The notes below the pieces were generated by a model. That model did not search any database, was not told the DNA's origin, and saw only the letters and a list, made by a program, of their open reading frames with translations. Of a stretch of DNA of 64,000 bases, positions 13,114-25,215 are shown piece by piece. Origin of the DNA: Turnera subulata (taxonomy: Eukaryota > Streptophyta > Magnoliopsida > Malpighiales > Passifloraceae); NCBI GenBank assembly GCA_028386065.3, contig JAKUCV010007861.1:1-64000 (forward strand). The letters are read 5' to 3'. Positions within the stretch are counted from its first letter, which is position 1. Each line of letters opens with the position of its first letter. The position numbers and the translations under genes are program-made.

Positions 13114-13872
13114 TGTTGGGGAAAATCGCACCAATTCAAGACAACAACAATCAACCGCAATCAAATGCGCAGCGGAATAACCCAATTAAACACTTTCCCC
13201 TCTTTGTGCCACCAAAATGAGATATCACAACCAAGCAATAAAATAGATGCTAGCAATCAAAACCAACACAACCACAACACCGAATATACGTGGAAAACCT
13301 CCAAGAAGGGGTAAAAACCACGGGACCGAAGTCCGTCAATCTCCACTATCACAAACAACAATGGGTTTACAACAAATGTTCATCTCTAGATAAAACTAGA
13401 GGCTAACACACTAGCAGCAATATCAAGACTATTAATCTTGGCTCTAACAACAAACTCATCACTATACAAGTGGATTTCTAGCATCAATTAGAGTAGAGGA
13501 GTGAGTAAGTCTCACCAAATGGGTATAACACCAATACCCGGAAATATGAAGCTTCTCAACGATCAGGTCCATTCACTTTGTAGAGCTTGAAGAGGAGAAC
13601 AACATACTAAAATTTCATCAAGATCGGACTTCGTTTGCTATCCGATCAAGGCTTGCAAAGATGAGGAGCATACCCCTTTTCTTTCTTCTTCCTCTCGTGA
13701 AAACCCCTCTGCCTCTCTTTTATTTTTCTGCTTTTCTTTTGCTGCTACAGACACAATACCACTCACACACTGCCACACAGAAAAAAGATGCCACACACAA
13801 TCCTTTATTTTTTTAATTCTTTAACCCACAATGTTTAAGTTGGGTCCATGTGGGTTTGGGCCCACTACAACA
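13114..13872 (-). repeat. Copia-2 3' LTR
   Basis: 759 bp, inverted ends TGTTG/CAACA. The polypurine tract abuts it at 13873-13885. It differs from the other LTR by scattered substitutions and small indels, so the insertion is not brand new. Confidence 0.9.
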
Positions 13873-13888
13873 ATCTCCCCCTCCAAAC

Positions 13889-14701
13889 TCATATGGAGGG
13901 CTCTACCAAGCCCGCTTGCTTCCGACAAAAAACAAGTTTCTCCTTCGGTAGTGGCTTAGTCATCGTATCGGAGCCATTGTTCTCCGTATGGATTTTCTCA
14001 ACACACAATTGCTTCATCTCAATAGCTTCCCGTATCCACTGATACCGCACCTCAATGTGCTTGGACCTTGAATGAAAGGTAGGATTCTTGCTGAGATGGA
14101 TGGCGCTTTCACTATCACAGTGCACAACAAACTTCTCTTGACTAAGACCAAGTTCCTCAAGAAGTTTCTTCTTCCACATAACTTCTTTTCCACCCTCTGT
14201 CAGGGCAATGTACTCAGCCTCTGTAGTGGACAATGCTACACACTTTTGCAACTTTGATTGCCATGACACAGCTCCCCCTACAAAGGTCATCATAAACCCA
14301 GAAGTAGACTTCCTAGAATCAATATCTCCCGCCATATCTGCTTCTGTATACCCTTCAAGTATCGGACTCCCATGGCCAAAGGATAAACACAAACTAGAAG
14401 TACCCCTGAGATACCACAATATCCATTTCACTGCCGACCAATGCTCTTTACCTGGATTAGACATGAACCGGCTAACAACGACAACAACATAGGCAATATC
14501 AGGCCTAGTGCACACCATGGCAAACATCAAACTAGCCACGGCTGAAGCATAAGGCACTTTATTCATCTCTTCCTTCTCTTGGTCACTTGTAGGACTTTTC
14601 TTGGAACTAAGCCTAAAGTGAGCCGCAAGTGACGTCCCTTTATTCTTCACATTCATGTGCTCCACCCTTCTTTCCCAAGCAATTCTCTCAGCTTCATGCA
14701 A
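13889..14701 (-). pseudogene. Copia-2 RNase H
   Basis: C-terminal domain of the polyprotein. Visible: VPYASAVASLMFAMVCTRPD, GYTEADMAGDIDSRKSTSG, WQSKLQKCVALSTTEAEYIA, HCDSESAIHLSKNPTFHSRS, and MTKPLPKEKL at the end. It is a continuous frame from the RT junction to a stop shortly before the polypurine tract, and close to full length for the domain. The junction with RT at about 14700 needs a frame change, so the polyprotein is interrupted there. Confidence 0.9.
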
Positions 14702-15410
14702 AAAAGATTAGGCTTCTTACATAGAAGTACGGAGAACACACCGGTTTTGCCTTGCTCATGTTGAACCTATCAAGAGTCTTCTTAATGTATCTTTCTTGAG
14801 ACAACCACAATTTCTTCTTGTTTCGGTCTCTAGAGATTTTCATGCCAAGTATTTGCTTTTCTGGTCCCAAATCCTTCATTGTAAATGAACTACTCATAGC
14901 TTTCTTCAAACTTCGGATTTTCTTTGCATCATGGCCAACAATCAACATATCATCAACATATAGCAAGAGGATAATAAAATTATCATCAGAGTACCTCTTG
15001 ACATAGACACAATGATCAGAGGTAGTCCTGCTGAACTCATGATCTATCATGAAGGAGTCAAACTTCCTGTACCATTGCCTCGGAGCTTGCTTAAGACCAT
15101 ATAAGCTCTTCCTTAGCTTGCACACAAGGTTCTCTTTTCCCTTGACTTCAAACCCTTCCGGTTGCTTCATGTAGAATTCTTCCTCTAGCTCACCATGGAG
15201 AAACGTTGTCTTCACATCAAGTTGTTCAATCTCCAAGTCCAAATGGGCGGCCAAACCCAAGACAACCCGGATAGAAGACATCTTCACAATGGGAGAAAAT
15301 ATTTCATCAAAATCAATCCCCTTCTTTTGACAAAGTCCTTTCACAACCAATCTCGCCTTGTACCTTGGTTGTGAAGTACTTTCTTCCGTCTTTAGCCTAA
15401 AGACCCATTT
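14694..15410 (-). pseudogene. Copia-2 reverse transcriptase
   Basis: Reverse transcriptase with FDEIFSPIVKMSSIRVVLGL, EQLDVKTTFLHGELEEEFYM, LYGLKQAPRQWYRKFD, the active-site box YVDDMLIVG, and MKDLGPEKQILGMKI. The frame is open from 15350 to 14694; a further N-terminal part (to about 15410) is in a shifted frame. The catalytic aspartates are present. This is the best-conserved part of Copia-2. Confidence 0.9.
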
Positions 15411-15916
15411 GTTATTAAGTGCTCTCCTCCCCTTTGCAACTCAACCAACTCATAAGTGTTGTTATCAAGCAAGGAATTCATCTCATCATTTATGGCTTCT
15501 AACCATTTTCTTCTATCACCAAGTGAAATAGGCTCTTCATAGCTTTCTGGCTCTCCTTCATCTGTAACTGTCACCCACTCATTGGATGGATACCGTGTAG
15601 ACGGTTGAGGCTCTCTGGATGATCTTCTCAACTGTGGCTGTGGTGGTGGTTCTACATCAACATGCTCCGGTGCATCATTATCAACTATAGGAACATCATC
15701 GGGCTCATGACCAATTGCATCACCATCATCATTCTGCACATCTCCCTTGTGATCAGCATCGACAAATGGAACTGTACTCGGGCCACCTAGTACGTCATTA
15801 GAAGAAGAGGAAGAAGTACTAGGCTTTTCCGTCTCATCAAAGTCTTTTAGTGTTTGGTCTTCAAAGAACACCACATCTCTGCTCCTTATGATCTTCTTGT
15901 TCTTAAAATCCCACAA
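15392..15916 (-). pseudogene. Copia-2 IN-RT linker
   Basis: Starts with WDFKNKKIIRSRDVVFFED, then an acidic, Ser- and Pro-rich variable region with LRRSSREPQPSTRYPSNEW, and ends with RRKWLEAINDEMNSLLDNNT, the lead-in to RT. No catalytic role is expected. A frame break separates it from the integrase at about 15950. Confidence 0.85.
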
Positions 15917-15958
15917 TCTATACCCGAACTCATTATGCCCATATCCAAGGAAGATACA

Positions 15959-16666
15959 CTATTTGGTCTTGCTATCAAGCTTGGACCTCTCATCTCTAGG
16001 GACATGAACAAATGCCTTGCAACCAAACACCTTCAAGTGCTTGTAGGACACATTCTTTCCACTCCACACTTTATCTGGAACATCAACATCAAGTGTCGTG
16101 GAAGGAGATAAATTAATCCAATCAACTGCAGTCCTCATTGCCTCACCCCAAAATGACTTAGGCAATTTTGCATGAGAAAGCATACTAACAACTCTATTGC
16201 AAATGGTTCTGTTCATTCTCTCTGCTACACCATTGTGTTGTGGTGTCTTCACAAGCTTGATGCCATAAGAGTTGCAATACTCTTCAAATGGCCCCCGGTA
16301 TTCGCCACCATTGTCCGCTTTAACAGCGTTCAACTTCACCCCAGTTTCTCTCTCAACACTGGCATGGAACTTCTTGAACACATGAAGCACTTGATCTTTG
16401 CTCTTCAACACAAAAGCCCACATTTTTCTAGAATAATCATCAATAAAGGTTACAAAATACAAAGCACCTCCATTGGATCTATCACTCATGAAACAAACAT
16501 CAGTGTGAACTAATTCAAGAGAATTAATTTTTCTAGATAGAGGAAAAGTATGGAGAGACACTCTATGTTGCTTGCCAACTAAACAATGAGTGCAAGATTT
16601 AGACAAGGTACCTGACAAGCTTGGCAAGAACTCTTTCTTTGCAAGCAATTGTAGGCTTTTTCTCAC
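15959..16666 (-). pseudogene. Copia-2 integrase
   Basis: Integrase that would insert the cDNA. The HHCC zinc region is partly visible (CTHCLVGKQHR). The catalytic triad positions are all seen: Asp in LELVHTDVCF, Asp in NAVKADNGGEY, Glu in NGVAERMNRT. The C-terminal part has FWGEAMRTAVDWINLSPST and HLKVFGCKAFVHVPRDE. It is open over its whole length but out of frame with the protease segment, with which it overlaps at 16599-16666. Confidence 0.9.
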
Positions 16667-17210
16667 TCAAGTGCCCAAGTCTCTTATGCCACAACTTCAT
16701 AGAGACTTCATGCTCAACGACATTTACTTCATCACAGCATGGCTTTGCTTGAGTCCAGTAGAGAGTATTCTCCTTTTTTCCTTTTGCCAAGACCATTGCA
16801 CCTTTTCCTCTAGTAAGCTTCCAAACCGCATTAACAAAGCTACTGTGATATCTCTCATCATCAAGAATGCTGGTGGAGATCAAATTCAATCGAAGATCCG
16901 GAACATGTCTCACATCCTTGAGTAGCAACTTGCACCCAAGATTGGTTTCTAGACAAATATCACTGACACCAACAATCCGAGCATCGGAGTTGTTACCCAT
17001 CTTCAATGAGCGAAAGTCACCACTCTTGTAGGTACTAAAGAACTCTCTACAAGGTGTGACATATCGGGAAGCACCACTGTCTAAAACCCATGTGTATTCT
17101 TGTTGTGCAACATTAATGCTCTCCTCCTCATATAGAAGGAAGGAATCATCTTCGGAATCAATTGCCACTGCACTTGAATCTTCTTTGGCAACCTTCTTGC
17201 TTTCTTCCAT
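16599..17210 (-). pseudogene. Copia-2 protease and pre-integrase domain
   Basis: Aspartic protease signature VLDSGASRYVTP (D-S-G active site), then LVKLKMGN-type core sequence and the pre-integrase segment LWHKRLGHLSEK. The reading frame ends near 16600 with the integrase in another frame. Confidence 0.85.
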
Positions 17211-17996
17211 TTCTTGATCTCTCTTGAAGCTTCTACACTCTCTTTGGATATGTCCCGACTTATCATAATAGTAGTATCTAATCTCACTTCTAAATTTGGA
17301 ATTTCCTCTAGGCTTCCACTCTTTCTTCTTGTCACAAGACTTGGAATGTTTTCTTCCTTACAGCTTTCTGCTCTTGCTCCTGCCCCTGTTCTCTGTAACA
17401 AGGGCCTCTGACTCAATAGACTTAACCCCCAGTTCTTTCCTCCTGGCAGCTTCATCCATCACACTATCCTTCACTGCATCTAAAGTGAGCTTCACAGCAC
17501 GAGCAGAATTGCTAAGAGATAATGTCAAAGTCTCCCAACTGTCTGACAAAGAACTCAACAAAATCAATGCTTGCATTTCATCATCTAGATTTATCCCCAA
17601 GGTAGTCAAGTGGTTCAAGATTCCTTGGAAGTTGTTTAAGTGCTCTGACATATCATGCCCATCTGAATACTTCAAGTTCACAAGCCTTTTAATAGAAAAG
17701 GCCTTGTTCTGCGCACTCCGCTTCTCAAACAAATCTTCCAGCTTCTTCCACAACTCATAAGCATCTGTGATTTGACTAACATGATGAACCACACTTACAT
17801 CAATCCACTTACGGATATTAGCAATTGTCTTCCTTTTCAAAGAGTTCCACTCCTTGTCACTTGTACTTGCAGCTTTTTGGCCCTCACACTCAATAGGCCC
17901 AAACAAATCATTTCAATACAAATGATCCTCTATATACATCTTCCACACACAGTAATTCGATGAAGTGAGCTTTATCAAGCTAGCTTTACCCTCCAT
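17211..17996 (-). pseudogene. Copia-2 gag with degenerate zinc knuckle
   Basis: Structural capsid part. The likely ATG is at 17996 (MEGKASLIKLTSSNYCVWK), followed by an in-frame TGA near 17917. The open part (17906-17358) is a typical UBN2/Copia gag with AYELWKKLEDLFEKRSAQNK, LVNLKYSDGHDMSEHLNNF and MQALILLSSLSDSWETL. The zinc knuckle at about 17240-17290 reads YYYYDKSGHIQREC, so both leading cysteines of CX2CX4HX4C are tyrosine, consistent with TGY to TAY decay. The particle protein is therefore defective. Confidence 0.88.
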
Positions 17997-18047
17997 TTTG
18001 ATATGCACAAGAAACCACAAACAATGAACTTGGCTCCACTACCAGTT

Positions 18048-18811
18048 TGTTGGGGAAAATCGCACCAATTCAAGACAACAACAATCAACCGCAATCAAAT
18101 GCGCAGCGGAATAACCCAATTAAACACTTTCCCCTCTTTATGCCACCAAAATGAGATATCACAACCAAGCAATAAAATGGATGTTAGCAATCAAAATTAA
18201 CACAACCACAACACTGAATATACGTGGAAAACCCCCAAGATGGGGTAAAAACTACGGGACCGAAGTCCGTCAATCTCCACTATCACAAACAACAATGGTT
18301 TTATAACAAATGTTCCTCTCTAGATAAAACTAGAGGCTAACACACTAGCAGCAACATCAAGCCTATTAATCTTGGCTCTAACAACAAACTCATCACTATA
18401 CAAGTGGATATCTAGCATCAATTAGAGTAGAGGAGTGGGTAAGTGTTACCAAATGGGTATAACACCAATACCCAAAAACATGAAGCTTCTCAACGATCAG
18501 CTCCATTCACTTTGTAGAGCTTGAAGAGGAGAACAACATACTGAAATTTCATCAAGATCGGACTTTCTTTGCTACCCGATCAAGGCTTGCAAAGATGAGG
18601 AGCATACCTCCTTTTCTTTCTTCTTCCTCTCGTGAAAACCCCTCTGCCTCTCTTTTATTTTTCTGCTTCTCTTCTGCTGCTACACACACAATACCACTCA
18701 CGCACACACTGCCACACAAAAAAAAAATGCCACACACAACCCTTTATTTTTTTAATTCTTTAACCCACAATGTTTAAGTTGGATCTATGTGGGTTTGGAC
18801 CCACTACAACA
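18048..18811 (-). repeat. Copia-2 5' LTR
   Basis: 764 bp, same ends as the 3' LTR. On the minus strand it is followed by CTGGTAGTGGAGCCA (18033-18047), a relaxed match to the usual initiator-tRNA-Met primer site. Confidence 0.9.
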
Positions 18812-18861
18812 AGAAGATCCTGGCTGCTGCTGATGGTTCTTGTGAGATTGCAGATGCCTAA

Positions 18862-19200
18862 CTAGCGAAATCTGCATGTAGATCGAGTAAATATATGAAA
18901 TAGTCGACCACTTGTGACAGCTCCAGGGCATGCATGGTTTGATGTTATGTTTAGAAAGAGTCTTGTAAAGATAAGCTTTGGCTTGTCTGTTTATAGTAGT
19001 GTGAACGTTTCCTGCCTTCCTTGATTGTGCTTTGCGCATTGAAATTTGCAAGTACCTTTTGAATTGGAAGAAATGATCTTGTAGAGGGGGTACCACACCA
19101 TTTTCTCCCTTTGTCATCATTTTGTCTTTTCAGAATGAGTCTTGTAAAGAAAGACTTTGTGGTCAGCTCTCGAAGCACCTACAAATCCCGCATCACACAA
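18862..19200 (+). other. Displaced THI1 3' UTR
   Basis: Sequence directly after the relocated THI1 stop codon (TAA, 18859-18861). It has no open frame and is expected to be the old 3' UTR. I looked for a TPP riboswitch of the kind found in plant THIC 3' UTRs and saw none. Confidence 0.5.
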
Positions 19201-20510
19201 GACAAGCAGAAAGGGAAAATAAGATTGTCATATTGAAGCACACAAGTAACAAAACGGTTCATTATTTTGGTTGAACAAGGTTCGGTTTATCTCTATTCAA
19301 ATTCTGTTTTACTTATGGTGTGATAGCATTTTAAAGAGTACAGAATCTCATCATGGTAACATGAGAAGCTCATCCTTTGCTAAAATATTCTTGGAATCAT
19401 ATCATTATCTCGAAAACTTGATAAGCGATTGGAAAATAAATGCATATAATATGCTAAGCGACTCGCCCCATGATATAGCTATTCCCGTTTTGCTTACTTT
19501 TGCTTGCGTTGAGAGCATCTGAAAATTTTATAGTCAAACGTAAAAGAAAAGAAGTTTCCCCACACTTGCCATACTAAAAAGGGGAAAAGGGATAAAAAAG
19601 GGTAAACAAAGAAAAAAAATATGAATATGAACATTATCCCTTTTTTCTTTTTTGTAAAGATCAGCATTATCTTTGATTTAATGAATTTATGTACAATCCA
19701 CATGGAATAGGACCACATCCTACCAAGGACGAACCCAAAAGATCTTGCAAAACAAATGTAAAATCCTTATTTCTTTAGGAAAAAAAATGAATTAAAGTCG
19801 GGAGGGACATATGCATCAAATCATTAAAACTAGCACCAGCTACTTTGCTGCAGTATCAACTAACATAGTTTAGATTCTTAGTGGTTTGATGCTTGCCCTC
19901 ATCTATCAACGACACATTTGAGCTGCAGCATGCAAACAAATCAAAAAACTGGATTTAAAAGTACGAGGGTTTAGTGGTAACAAGATACTATAATGCACTA
20001 GTAACTCAACAAACAACTCGCAGATGGGGTTGGCTCTATGGTGTCATCGTTAGCCCATTTCGCCCATTTCATGTCAGGCAATCACTTTATTTATTTATTT
20101 AGTACACAAGACAATGAAGAAACATGATACTTACATACCCAAAAAAATACTCCTTCTGTCCCTTATTTTTATTGTCGTTTAAGGAATCAACACGATTATT
20201 AAGGAATGCATTTAATAGCTGTAAATTTGAGAATCTTATACTACACTAATATTAAATTGTCCTTTATTTAGGAAAGGATAAAACCCAAAAAAATCTGGTT
20301 TCATAGGAATAAAGGATAAAATAGGAAAAAAAACATTTAATATTCACAAAATATACCAATGCAACACTAATTTTCAAACAAATCTAACTTGTTAAAACCT
20401 CAAAAAAAAAAAAAGGGATAGAGGGGGTAAAAGAAAAGTTGAAAACATGATAGCTAAGCGCGGCGAATATTGCGCTCATGACCTACTTACTCTATGCCTC
20501 TTAACTCTTT
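19201..20510. other. AT-rich intergenic sequence
   Basis: No gene, RNA or element boundary recognised. Several A-runs and polypyrimidine stretches account for the short open frames. Confidence 0.4.
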
Positions 20511-20518
20511 TAAGGCAT

Positions 20519-20665
20519 TTATATAAAGGTGTATAGAGCAAACGCAGAGACGCAGTAGTTAGTATCATGGCTTCTCACGAGCAACCCTTCTTGCCGGATT
20601 GGGCTCCTCTCCAGTTGGGGGTAACAGGAGACTTCCTGTTAAGTCAATCTCAACTATTAGATTAA
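20519..20665 (+). other. Possible first exon or short ORF with TATA box
   Basis: TTATATAAAG (about 20519-20528) precedes an ATG at 20567 in a good plant context (ATCATGGCT). The frame MASHEQPFLPDWAPLQLG runs to a possible donor (GGGGTAACAG, about 20618) and, if unspliced, stops after 32 codons. I do not recognise the protein and found no following exon. It could be the first exon of a gene whose remainder was lost to the Helitron region, or a chance ORF. Confidence 0.25.
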
Positions 20666-21339
20666 ATCTAATAATTCTTAATTCTTTTATAAGATAACTT
20701 TTCAATATTGCATTTATTTCTCTTCTTTTCTTTTTGTTTCTTTCCTTTAACCGATGACATAAACAAAACAACTCATTTATTTTTTTTTCTTTTTTCACAC
20801 ATGCTCTTTACTCTCTTGTTTTTTGTCTTCAACTTATGAAGGGAAACAAAAAAACACCATGAATACTGGATTTGCAATAAACTTAAAATACTAGTTGATC
20901 ATTCAGTAGAACTTTCTTTTACTCTTTTGTTTCTTGTTTTCAAACTGTGAAGGAAAACAAATACCATATTTGCCGTAAAGTTAGAAGAAGAAGATAGAGA
21001 GTAAGCAAACCATGAATACTGGATTTGCAGTAAACTTAAAAAAATGTAGATCATTCAATAGAACTTTCATGGTGATTTCTCTTGATCTCTTTTGTATTTG
21101 TTTGGGAGTTTTCTAATAAAGAGTTTAGGAATGAAATTATTTGTTTTAAAAAAATAATTAATTTTTGGTGAATGATTCGGTGCTGCATACCCCCACTTGT
21201 TGCGTTTGGCTTAATGTTTTCTACCTTGAAAAAATCAAAATTATTTTTTTAATATATTTTTTGTTTTATTCGGTCCTGAAACCTTTTAAAATTATAAAAT
21301 ATACACTAACATTCATCGATCCCAAACACCTCTGTTAAA
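20666..21339. other. AT-rich intergenic sequence with local duplications
   Basis: Contains two near-identical phrases, ATGAATACTGGATTTGCA (about 20859 and 21012), and repeated TTCTTTTACTCTTTTGTTT-like stretches, i.e. small local duplications. No gene seen. Confidence 0.4.
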
Positions 21340-22474
21340 TCTATATAAATATATTAAATCAGAGACCAAGATCTCTCGTATTGACACATGGAAAAGTTCA
21401 TGCTATTCAAATGTGCCATGTGGCAAAGAGCTTATCCATCAATTAACAATTGCAATAATGGTCAGTAGTATAAATAAGCACCTTACCTTACTTCATGAAA
21501 ATGCCAACCTTAGCTACGTTAAATTAGGGCCATTATGAAAATACCAAACGTAAAACCTATACATTATATCCCATTAAAGTGCAAAACGTCTAAGCATTGA
21601 ATTGTTGGATAATAAATATTTGGCCAATTGGCATAATGCATTAAATACAGGATATAGAGAGTCGAAATTTGTTAATGTTAAATGAATTTACATATGGATA
21701 CATAAAGGGTTTTTCTTATACCCGTGTAACTATCAAATTTCTATTCATTATTTTCATTTTAGTATAAAAATTAATTCATTACTAGCATTAAATTAGTGTA
21801 TACATGATAAACTAAAATTCATGAAGGTTTTGCATTCCAACATATATCTAGCCTTTTGGACCTTTTAAGTATCTTTTTTTTTAACGTTTAGCATCAATTC
21901 CCATTAATAAAAGGAGAGTAGTCCATTCTAATGATGTTACAAAAATTCATGGGCATTTCTTGATTCCATTCATTATTGTTGTTATTAATAGGAAAATATA
22001 TTAATTATTAGCATTGAATATGAGCATATATGGTAATTTAAAAGTCATAAAAGTTTTGTATATATATAGAAGATGTGGCCATCAACAAAGAGATTAAAAC
22101 AAAAGCACAAAAAAGATCTTTAAGCTATCTCTCAACCCCAACCTTTTCTTTGTAAAAATTTTTTAAAAATTTTCTTGAAGGAATTATGCATTATAGTGAT
22201 TCAATTCCTCAAGCTTCCTTTCGGGGAAGAATTTTCTGGATATGCCGAGGCAGGGGTTGCAGACGTCAAATATATATTTTCAATATGTTTCCAATGTTGG
22301 CGAGAATGTTAAGGGGGCAATGTACAACAAATTAATGTAAATTTAGTATTTTTATTTTTATTTTATTTTTTTAAAAATATATTAAAAATAATATAGCTAT
22401 GTATATTTTTTTATATATAAATTTTTTTTTGTATGTCACCTCCAAATCCGTGTGTAACACTGAGAGGTGACTAG
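21340..22474 (+). mobile_element. Helitron A
   Basis: Begins TCTATATAAATATATTAAAT and ends with a hairpin (CACCTC paired with GAGGTG) followed by ACTAG, matching the TC...CTRR rule with a 3' hairpin. It sits between A (21339) and T (22475), the expected AT target, with no duplication. No Rep/helicase coding is seen, so it is non-autonomous. Confidence 0.82.
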
Positions 22475-22599
22475 TTAAATATATTAAATCTAGGTCCTAA
22501 ATTCGGACTTGACAAGTGGCTTCCTAAAAATCAAGTAAGCGGAATGACACGTGGCATCTTTTCTTGATGACCCTTTGAGGGTGTTGTATCAAACATGAA
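22475..22599. repeat. Fragment of a third Helitron between A and B
   Basis: The 125-bp spacer contains TTAAATATATTAAATCTAGG and GACTTGACAAGTGGCTTCC, which resemble the 5' portion of Helitron C read on the minus strand. It appears to be a truncated older copy that served as the target for A and B. Confidence 0.5.
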
Positions 22600-23691
22600 C
22601 TAGTCACCTGTCCATGTTACACACGGATTAGGAGGTGAAAGTCTATATATAAAAAATATACATAACTATATTATCTTAAATACATTTTTTAAAAAATAAA
22701 ATAAAAATAAAAATACTAAATTTACATTGATTTGTTGTACATTGCCCCTCAACATTCTCCGCCAATATTGGAAACTTATATTTGATGTCTGCATCCCCTG
22801 CCTCGGCATATCCAGAAAATTCTTCCCCGAAAGGAAGGAATTGAATCACTATAATGCATAATTCCTTCAAGAAAATTTTCAAAAAGTTTTTACAAAGAAA
22901 AGGTCGAGGTGGAGAGATAGCTTAAATACCTCTTTTGTGCTTTTGTTTTAATCTCTTTGTTGATTGTCACATCTTCTAAATCTATACAAAACTTTCATGA
23001 CTTTTCAATTACCATATATGCTCATATTCAATGCTAACAATGAATATATTTTCCTATTAATAACAACAATAATGAATGGAACCAAGAAATGCCCATGAAT
23101 TTTTGTAACATCATTAGAATGGACTACTCTCCTTTTATTAATGGGAATTGATGCTAAACGTTAAATAAAAAAATACTTAAAAGGTCCTAAAGGCTAGATA
23201 CGTGTTGAAATGCAAAACCTTCATGACTTTTAGTTTATCATGTATACACTAATTTAATGCTAGTAATGAATAAATTTTTATTCTAAAATGAAAATAATGA
23301 ATAGAAATTTGATAGTTACACGGATATAAGAAAAACCCTTTATATATCCATATATAAATTCATTTAACATTAATAAATTTTGACTCTCTATATCTTGTAT
23401 TTAATGCATTATGCCAATTGGCCACATATTCAATGTTTAGACATTTGGCACATGAATGAGATATAATATATAGGTTTTAGGTTTAGTATTATCATAATGG
23501 CCCCTGATTTAATATAGTTAAGGGTGACATTTTCATGAAGTAAGGTAAGGTATTTATTTATACTGCTCACCAATATTGCAATTATTAATTGATGGATAAA
23601 CTCTTTCCCACATGGCACATCAGAATAGCATGAACTTTGCCATGTGTCAGCACCAGAGATCTTGGTCTCTGTTTTAATATATTTATATAGA
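22600..23691 (-). mobile_element. Helitron B (inverted relative to A)
   Basis: Read on the minus strand it starts TCTATATAAATATATTAAAA at 23691 and ends with the hairpin CACCT/AGGTG plus ACTAG at 22600, again between A and T. It is homologous to Helitron A over its whole length, so A and B form an inverted repeat of about 1.1-kb arms around a 125-bp centre. Confidence 0.82.
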
Positions 23692-24909
23692 TTTTTGATT
23701 TGGAGAACTATCCTATCTTGAATTGCCTTTGAGTTAACAGTCCGGTAGTTCATATTATTTTGATGACCATTAATGAACCATAAAAAGCATTATATGCACT
23801 CCATCCGGTTTTTTGCATAAGAAATAACAGTTTTGGTTTTGTCCCGAGAGTTTTTGTTAAAAAATATGGAATGAAATATTAGTATTATGTACGTCGGATT
23901 CCCTTTTTTTCCCCAAGGAGCCATTAACAAAATAGGCATTGCCCTACTTGAACATCTTACATTTGATGAGTTCCAAAAAAATTCACCGAAAGATATATAT
24001 ATTGTTCAACCAGTAGCTGACAATATATAATTGTGATTATAAAAGTGCATGTATGACATGGTATTGAAAAATTATGTATTGCATTGTTTTTTTTTTTCCA
24101 AAATTTTGAAAAAAAATATGCAGACAGCTATGTAGCTTACTACATTGATGGAATGTAAGAACTGAGGGGCTCGTTTCGTGCATCCGTGTACCTGGGAGCA
24201 TAAAATGAATCCTATCAGAATGTTTGCACGACAGCAAGGGACGCATTCATCATGCTAAGGTTATGTGGTATGATAAAGCTTCGTACCTTCTCTCTGTTTG
24301 GGAGATAAAAGAGTGTTCTCAGAGATGCAATATTGTTGTTGCAAATATTTTGAACCTTCAATGATTCTCTAATGTAATTTTTTTTTCTCTCTAGCTCCTG
24401 ATATCAATTCTGACATTTAAAATTAGATACCGTTGAGCCTTTAAAAACAAACCCGACACCATTATTTAAGAAATAGTTTCTTTGACAGAAATTTATCCCT
24501 TTTCTTTTCTTTTGAACACAGATCCAGTTTGAGTGGTTAACAACTAAAATACTAGTACCAAAACCTATCAGACAATCCAATATAATTATGGATAACAATT
24601 AAAACATGAACACTATCAGCAATTGATTGCTATGCACTACTAGTAATTCACAAAACCAACTATAACGTCTGCTCTGAAAAGCTTTCCATTAAATGCCAAA
24701 ACAAATGCAACATTGTTGATTAATTAAATTCCAAAGTTTTCACTTTAACCATCATGGTCCAGGCTGTGGTGGTGTGTATCAACAACAGAAGCAAGTGTTG
24801 ATGGGTTCAATTCAAGCTGGGGAGTCAACATCCACATTAATATACATATGTACGTGTCTGATCCATATACGCTCTCACTATACATAGAACAGATTGGCAG
24901 CTGCTGCAT
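23692..24909. other. Intergenic sequence
   Basis: No gene or element recognised. Only short chance open frames. The last five bases (TGCAT, 24905-24909) are the target duplication of Copia-3. Confidence 0.4.
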
Positions 24910-25215
24910 TGTTAGCAGAAGATAAACACAAGAAGGATAACACTTAACTACTATCAAGATATGCACTAGTTTGTGATAACATTGTGACCAGCTGTATCTA
25001 ATGTATTTTACTCATTGTAAACTTCTGCTCATTGTACGCAAGTATTAGTATATAACAGTGACACAGGCAACACAATGAGGTGTGCCTTTCATAATATTAT
25101 TCTGTGTATTGTGCAATCTTATATGGTAGCGGAGCTAATCGCTTAATCGCATTAGTTTTCCTGAGTAGTCTGTTTCCTTTTTTTTTTTTTTTAAGTTTCT
25201 TTCTGGTTGCCTGTC

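Larger units (their letters stand above)
13114..18811 (-). mobile_element. Copia-2, full-length Tork/Tnt1-like retrotransposon in THI1
   Basis: Direct LTRs at 13114-13872 and 18048-18811, both TGTTGGGG...CTACAACA, enclose gag-PR-IN-RT-RH coding on the minus strand. The target duplication is AGATG (13109-13113) versus AGAAG (18812-18816), one mismatch. The polypurine tract next to the 3' LTR reads GGAGGGGGAGAT on the minus strand. A primer-binding-like CTGGTAGTGGAGCCA follows the 5' LTR. Coding domains are collinear but carry stops and frame slips. The lineage call rests on IIRSRDVVFFEDQTLKDFDE in the IN-RT linker, a Tnt1-like feature. Confidence 0.93.

Noticed and set aside
18862..19200. TPP riboswitch in the THI1 3' UTR
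   Set aside because: No conserved riboswitch core was seen; in plants this element is known from THIC rather than THI1.
21340..23691. Large palindrome as a novel cruciform or replication structure
   Set aside because: Both arms have proper Helitron ends and target sites, so two opposite insertions explain it.
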